The position numbers and the translations under genes are program-made. 9,724 nucleotides of DNA from Chloroflexota bacterium (GTDB lineage: Bacteria > Chloroflexota > Anaerolineae > B4-G1), in contig JAUVSX010000078.1 of assembly GCA_030596915.1 (NCBI GenBank), positions 1 through 9,724 on the forward strand, given 5' to 3'. Positions 6,850 to 9,724 of this stretch are shown in pieces (within the stretch, counting starts at the first letter, position 1; the number at the start of each line of letters is the position of its first letter). The notes beneath the pieces were generated by a model, which saw only the letters and a list, made by a program, of their open reading frames with translations, did no database searches and was not told where the DNA came from.

Positions 6850-7974
6850 CTACGTCCCTACCGCCGACTGGCTTGCACAAGCTGTCGTCACAAACCGATC
6901 CAGCTTCTCCTCGAACACGTTGGACGCGAACCTGTCGGCGTTCGCCCGGCAAGCTTGGGCATCAATCGACAGGCCGTCAAGCGCTACGACAGCCTCGGCG
7001 AGAGCTCCAGGGGCCGATTCGTTGAAGAACAGGCCCGTTTCCCCGTCGATAACCGTCTCGAGCGCCCCGCCTCCGGCGAATGCGATCACTGGCCGGCCCG
7101 CGGCCTGCGCTTGCAAGGGCGCGATGCCGAAGTCCTCCACGCCCGGAAGAACGTAGGCCCGGCAGTTTGCGAACAACTCGATCAGCTCCTCGCGTGGGAC
7201 TCTTCCTAACAGTGAGATACCCGGGCCCGCCATTCGCTGCAGCCGGGACTGGTCCGGCCCCTCGCCTGCGATCACAAGTCGCCGGCCCATCTGATTGAAC
7301 GCCCGCACAGCCAGGTCAATGCCACGGTACCCGATCAAACGAGAGACGATCAGGTAGTACCCGCCATCGCCAGCAAGCTGCGTGCGGTTTGTTCCAGGCG
7401 CCGTGGCGAACGCCGACGTGTCGACCGGGGGGTGGATCACGACGGATTCGCGGCCGTAGTAGGCGCGTATGCGCTGTTGGACAGCACGGGATATCGCGAT
7501 GAAGTGGGTGACAGCCTGCGCCGCCCGGTAGTCCCATCGCCGCAGTAGGGCGATCACTGGACGCAGCGCCCGCCTGGCGACCGCCGAAGGCGATTCGCTC
7601 GAGGTGTACGCATCGAACTCCCACACGTAGCGCGTCGGCGCCAGACAGTAGCAGATGTGTGTTGTCGCTCCCGTGTGCACACCGTGGCAGAACCCTGACT
7701 TGTTGCTAAGTACGACGTCGTACTCAGCAAGGTCCAGCCCGGCGAAGGCCACTGGGTACAGGGGTAGGTACGGGCGGTGATGTCGGTGGATGCCGGGCAG
7801 ATGGTCCATCCACGTCGTGCGAATGTCCCACTCCCTGTAGGCAGCGGGCATCCCCTCGCGCCAATAGATCGAGGTGTGGACTGGCGCGGCCGGATACCTG
7901 GCGACGAGTGTCTCCAGGACATCCTCGGCCCCGCCCATTTGATTGAGCCAGTCGTGCACGAGAGCCAGCCGCAC
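6850..7974 (-). CDS. Family 4 glycosyltransferase (GT-B fold)
   Basis: GT4 enzymes move a sugar from a nucleotide donor to a growing glycan on a membrane lipid at the cytoplasmic face. The 374-residue protein has an N-terminal acceptor half starting MRLALVHDWLNQMGGAEDVL, with YCLAPTRYVWEF at 109-120, and a C-terminal donor half with VSRLIGYRGIDLAVRAFN (210-227), VIAGEGPDQSRL (234-245), and the nucleotide-site motif EDFGIAPLQAQAAGRPVIAF (280-299). The second Glu of the EX7E motif is Gln288 (E280...Q288), which is uncommon. The overall pattern resembles WbaZ-type mannosyltransferases, but the sugar cannot be assigned. The start is GTG at 7974, with AAGGA in the end of the RNase HII gene; the two genes are only 4 nt apart, so they are likely co-transcribed. 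Confidence 0.87.
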   Translation of the reverse strand: MRLALVHDWLNQMGGAEDVLETLVARYPAAPVHTSIYWREGMPAAYREWDIRTTWMDHLPGIHRHHRPYLPLYPVAFAGLDLAEYDVVLSNKSGFCHGVHTGATTHICYCLAPTRYVWEFDAYTSSESPSAVARRALRPVIALLRRWDYRAAQAVTHFIAISRAVQQRIRAYYGRESVVIHPPVDTSAFATAPGTNRTQLAGDGGYYLIVSRLIGYRGIDLAVRAFNQMGRRLVIAGEGPDQSRLQRMAGPGISLLGRVPREELIELFANCRAYVLPGVEDFGIAPLQAQAAGRPVIAFAGGGALETVIDGETGLFFNESAPGALAEAVVALDGLSIDAQACRANADRFASNVFEEKLDRFVTTACASQSAVGT

Positions 7975-7978
7975 GTCA

Positions 7979-8656
7979 CTATCCTTCCACGTCCCGCAGT
8001 GGCTTCCAGCTCATCCGGTGGATCGGCGAAGGTCCCAGGCGGGCGAGGGCATCTCTGTGCTGTCGCGTGCCGTACCCCTTGTGCGCGGCGAAGCCGTACC
8101 CCGGAAAGGCTGTGTCCATCTGGCGCATCAGGCGGTCCCGTTCCACCTTGGCGACCACGCTGGCGGCCGCAACGCTCAAGCACCGGCAGTCCGCTTTGGC
8201 TAGCGATCGCTGAGGCAGATGTGAATCCGGTAGCTCTACATAATCGATGACGAGGGCGTCGACGGGGGAGTCGAGCGCCTCTACGGCACGCATCATCGCC
8301 TGGCGCGTGGCGCATACGATGCCTTGGGCGTCCACTGCCGCTGGTGTAGCCCAGCCTACACCCACGGATCGCGCCACGGCGAGGATCCGTGGAAAGAGAG
8401 CCTCCCGCCGCGACGTGGCTAGCTGCTTGGAATCGCGCACGCCAGCTAGGAGACACGGCAGATCACATTGGTCCAGGGGCAACACCACGGCGGCGGCGCA
8501 TACCGGGCCGGCCCACGGCCCTCGTCCTACCTCGTCCACTCCGGCCACGTGAACGTATCCTGCAGTCAGGAGGGCGAGTTCCTCCCGAAGGTCAGGCTCG
8601 GAACGGCTCGCCGCTCCCCGGCACCGGCCCGAAGGCACCGACCCACTGGATGGCAT
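7979..8656 (-). CDS. rnhB: Ribonuclease HII
   Basis: RNase HII cleaves the RNA strand of RNA-DNA hybrids and starts removal of single ribonucleotides from DNA. From the ATG at 8656 the protein is 225 residues. Catalytic acids are visible: Asp-Glu in AGVDEVGRGPWAGPV, Asp in LVIDYVELP, and Asp in KADCRCLSVAAASVVAKVER; the tail has AFPGYGFAAHKGYGTRQH. The open frame reaches an ATG at 8692, but the first twelve residues of that version come from the insertion-sequence end at 8665 and beyond, so 8656 is preferred. The only GGAG near it (8671-8668) is inside the element, 11 nt away. The insertion has probably replaced or separated the native promoter, and expression may be reduced. The gene stands at the head of the polysaccharide block, probably by chance of location. 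Confidence 0.92.
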   Translation of the reverse strand: MPSSGSVPSGRCRGAASRSEPDLREELALLTAGYVHVAGVDEVGRGPWAGPVCAAAVVLPLDQCDLPCLLAGVRDSKQLATSRREALFPRILAVARSVGVGWATPAAVDAQGIVCATRQAMMRAVEALDSPVDALVIDYVELPDSHLPQRSLAKADCRCLSVAAASVVAKVERDRLMRQMDTAFPGYGFAAHKGYGTRQHRDALARLGPSPIHRMSWKPLRDVEG

Positions 8657-8683
8657 CCGGACTAGTGCTCCGTCAAGCGTAAT

Positions 8684-8712
8684 TTGACGCATCGTAGAAA
8701 GTCTGGTAATCT
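8684..8712 (+). promoter_or_regulatory. Predicted transposase promoter
   Basis: TTGACG (8684-8689) and TAATCT (8707-8712) are 17 bases apart, with TGG directly before the -10 as an extended element. The -35 matches 5 of 6 positions; the -10 is weaker. Transcription would start near 8719-8720, just after the left arm of the inverted repeat at 8710-8739. Confidence 0.5.
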
Positions 8713-8739
8713 ACCTCCGAAGGGAATCCCGGAGGTAGA
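8710..8739 (+). promoter_or_regulatory. Inverted repeat that hides the transposase ribosome site
   Basis: TCTACCTCCG (8710-8719) and CGGAGGTAGA (8730-8739) are perfectly complementary over 10 bp with a 10-nt loop. The right arm holds the GGAGG ribosome site (8731-8735) of the transposase ATG at 8741. In any RNA that contains both arms the ribosome site would be base-paired. RNA from the element's own predicted start would lack most or all of the left arm. Confidence 0.7.
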
Positions 8740-8740
8740 A

Positions 8741-9205
8741 ATGGCCAAGAAGTACATAGTGACATTAACAGAACAAGAGCGCGCCTATCTGCGTCAGAAG
8801 CTCTCATGTGGCCAAGAAAGCGCTCGCAAGCTCACCCGAGCACGGATTCTGCTCAAGGCGGACCAAGGCTGGACGGATAACGCCATCCACGAGGCGTTGG
8901 ACGTTGGCAGGTCCACTATCGAGCGAACCCGCCGTCGTTTGGTGGAAGAAGGTCTTGAAGCCGCGTTGAACCGGCGTCCAACCACACGACGGTATGAGCA
9001 CAAGCTTGATGGCAACGCAGAAGCGCATCTGATCGCGCTGGCCTGTAGTTCGCCACCTGCCGGGCGCAAGAAGTGGACTCTGCGGTTGTTAGCGGATATG
9101 CTGGTTGCTTTGGAACAGGTCGACATTGACTCCGTCTCGCATGAGACGGTGCGCCAGGTGCTCAAAAAAACGAACTCAAGCCTTGGCAGAAGAAGCAATG
9201 GGTGA
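8741..9205 (+). CDS. IS630 transposase, OrfA (DNA-binding part)
   Basis: This 154-residue product begins MAKKYIVTLTEQERAYLRQK and carries the family's helix-turn-helix region at about 30-80 (ILLKADQGWTDNAIHEALDV, then GRSTIERTRRRLVEEGL), which binds the element ends. It ends shortly after an A7 run with an out-of-frame tail TNSSLGRRSNG. The start ATG at 8741 has GGAGG at 8731-8735. On its own it lacks the catalytic residues; the complete enzyme needs a -1 shift into OrfB. OrfA alone may act as a repressor, as in some other insertion sequences. Confidence 0.88.
   Translation: MAKKYIVTLTEQERAYLRQKLSCGQESARKLTRARILLKADQGWTDNAIHEALDVGRSTIERTRRRLVEEGLEAALNRRPTTRRYEHKLDGNAEAHLIALACSSPPAGRKKWTLRLLADMLVALEQVDIDSVSHETVRQVLKKTNSSLGRRSNG
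9164..9170 (+). other. Likely -1 frameshift site (A7 run) joining OrfA and OrfB
   Basis: In frame 0 the codons read CTC AAA AAA ACG. If the tRNA-Lys on the second AAA slips back one base it re-pairs with AAA and the next codon is AAC, giving LKK-NELKPWQKK, which continues the normal transposase. An AGGTG at 9156-9160 could act as a weak Shine-Dalgarno-like stimulator. Frame -1 opens only at 9145 and has no ATG until 9241. A7 could also cause transcriptional slippage, or the break could be a simple mutation. Confidence 0.6.
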
Positions 9206-9724
9206 TTCCGCCAGAAGCGAATGCCGAGTTTGTTTACCATATGGAAGATGTCTTGGACCTGTATCATGAGCCGTATGACCCGCGTTATCCATTGATCTGC
9301 TTTGATGAAACGAGCAAGCAGTTGGTTGCAGGGACCAGGGTGCCGATTGCGGCATCTCCTGGGCAAGTAGCCCGCTATGACTACGAATACGAACGCAAGG
9401 GTGTGCGCAATCTGTTCATGTTCTTCGAGCCACTACGAGGATGGCGACACATCGAGGTCACGGAAAGGCGCACCAAGCGCGACTGGGCATACTGTATGCA
9501 GCAGTTGGTCGACGCGCTCTCCCCCGATGCTGTTCGTATTCGCGTGGTTCAGGATAACCTCAATACCCACAACCCAGCAGCACTTTACGAAGCCTTTGAA
9601 CCCCGGGAAGCCAAGCGCCTGCTTGACCGGCTAGAGTTTCACTACACACCCAAGCACGGAAGTTGGCTCAACATGGCAGAGATTGACTTCAGTGTTCTCT
9701 CACGACAATGCCTGGATCAGCGTA
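9169..9724 (+). CDS. IS630 transposase, OrfB (catalytic part, 3' end outside window)
   Basis: The -1 frame is open from 9145 to the window end. Read from 9169 it gives 185 residues with the DDE catalytic core: CFDET (Asp at codon 9304), VVQDNLNTH (Asp at codon 9553) and GSWLNMAEIDF (Glu at codon 9679). All three acids are intact and no stop interrupts the frame. Other conserved stretches are YDYEYERKGVRNLFMFFEPL, GWRHIEVTERRTK and LEFHYTPKHGSWLN. The intact core argues that the element may still be active if the frameshift works. The last residues and stop are outside the window. Confidence 0.88.

Larger units (their letters stand above)
8665..9724 (+). mobile_element. IS630-family insertion sequence, left part (right end outside window)
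   Basis: The element carries a two-frame IS630-type DDE transposase and is visibly lower in GC than its surroundings. The left end is placed just after the TA at 8663-8664, because IS630 elements insert at and duplicate TA; the sequence then starts GTGCTCCGTCAAGCG. A short inverted repeat, CGTCAA (8671-8676) and TTGACG (8684-8689), lies just inside. The right end is beyond the window, so terminal repeats and the target duplication cannot be confirmed. The insertion lies directly upstream of the RNase HII start at 8656. Confidence 0.75.

Noticed and set aside
7554..8456. 300-aa - strand frame across the glycosyltransferase and RNase HII genes
   Set aside because: It is a frame shadow spanning two well-supported genes, and its sequence is Arg/Pro-rich without recognisable motifs.
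8671..8676. Outward-facing TTGACG (- strand) at the element end as a promoter for rnhB
   Set aside because: No acceptable -10 hexamer is found 15-18 bases downstream on the - strand.
8657..8692. Longer RNase HII start at 8692
   Set aside because: The added residues are encoded by the terminal sequence of the insertion element, not by the native gene.

Overview
The window is a GC-rich bacterial chromosome segment with a cell-surface and polysaccharide theme, ending in the first part of an insertion sequence. A YfhO-like membrane protein, an AmaP-like anchor, ScpB, a secreted cohesin/DNRLRE-type protein and short CpsC/CpsD-type genes together suggest Chloroflexota. That placement is an inference from gene content, because no rRNA or other marker gene is present.

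Layout. Positions 1-4658 read on the + strand: the end of a large YfhO-like membrane protein, an AmaP-like two-helix membrane protein with its own strong promoter, the condensin subunit gene scpB, a secreted cohesin-domain protein, and a galactokinase-family sugar kinase. The last three are tightly packed (a 1-nt overlap, then an 8-nt gap), so they probably form one transcription unit. Positions 4713-8656 read on the - strand: RNase HII, a family 4 glycosyltransferase, two CpsC/Wzz-type chain-length proteins and a CpsD-type tyrosine kinase. The last four look like the export-control end of an exopolysaccharide operon: the glycosyltransferase builds the polymer, and the two PCP proteins with the kinase control its length and export. 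A second promoter appears between the two PCP genes. The + and - blocks converge at 4659-4712, where I see no clear terminator.

From about 8665 to the end lies the left part of an IS630-family element, visibly lower in GC than its surroundings and inserted directly upstream of the RNase HII gene. Its transposase is in two frames joined at a run of seven A residues, and its Shine-Dalgarno lies in a perfect 10-bp inverted repeat. The predicted promoter would start RNA at the end of the left arm of that repeat, which suggests protection from read-in transcription.

The window has no tRNA, rRNA or CRISPR array that I can see, and no gene-free stretch over 300 bases. The most interesting items are the transposase leader switch and frameshift, a cohesin domain apparently nested inside a split DNRLRE-type domain, a sugar kinase with an altered sugar-binding signature, and a glycosyltransferase with a changed EX7E motif.
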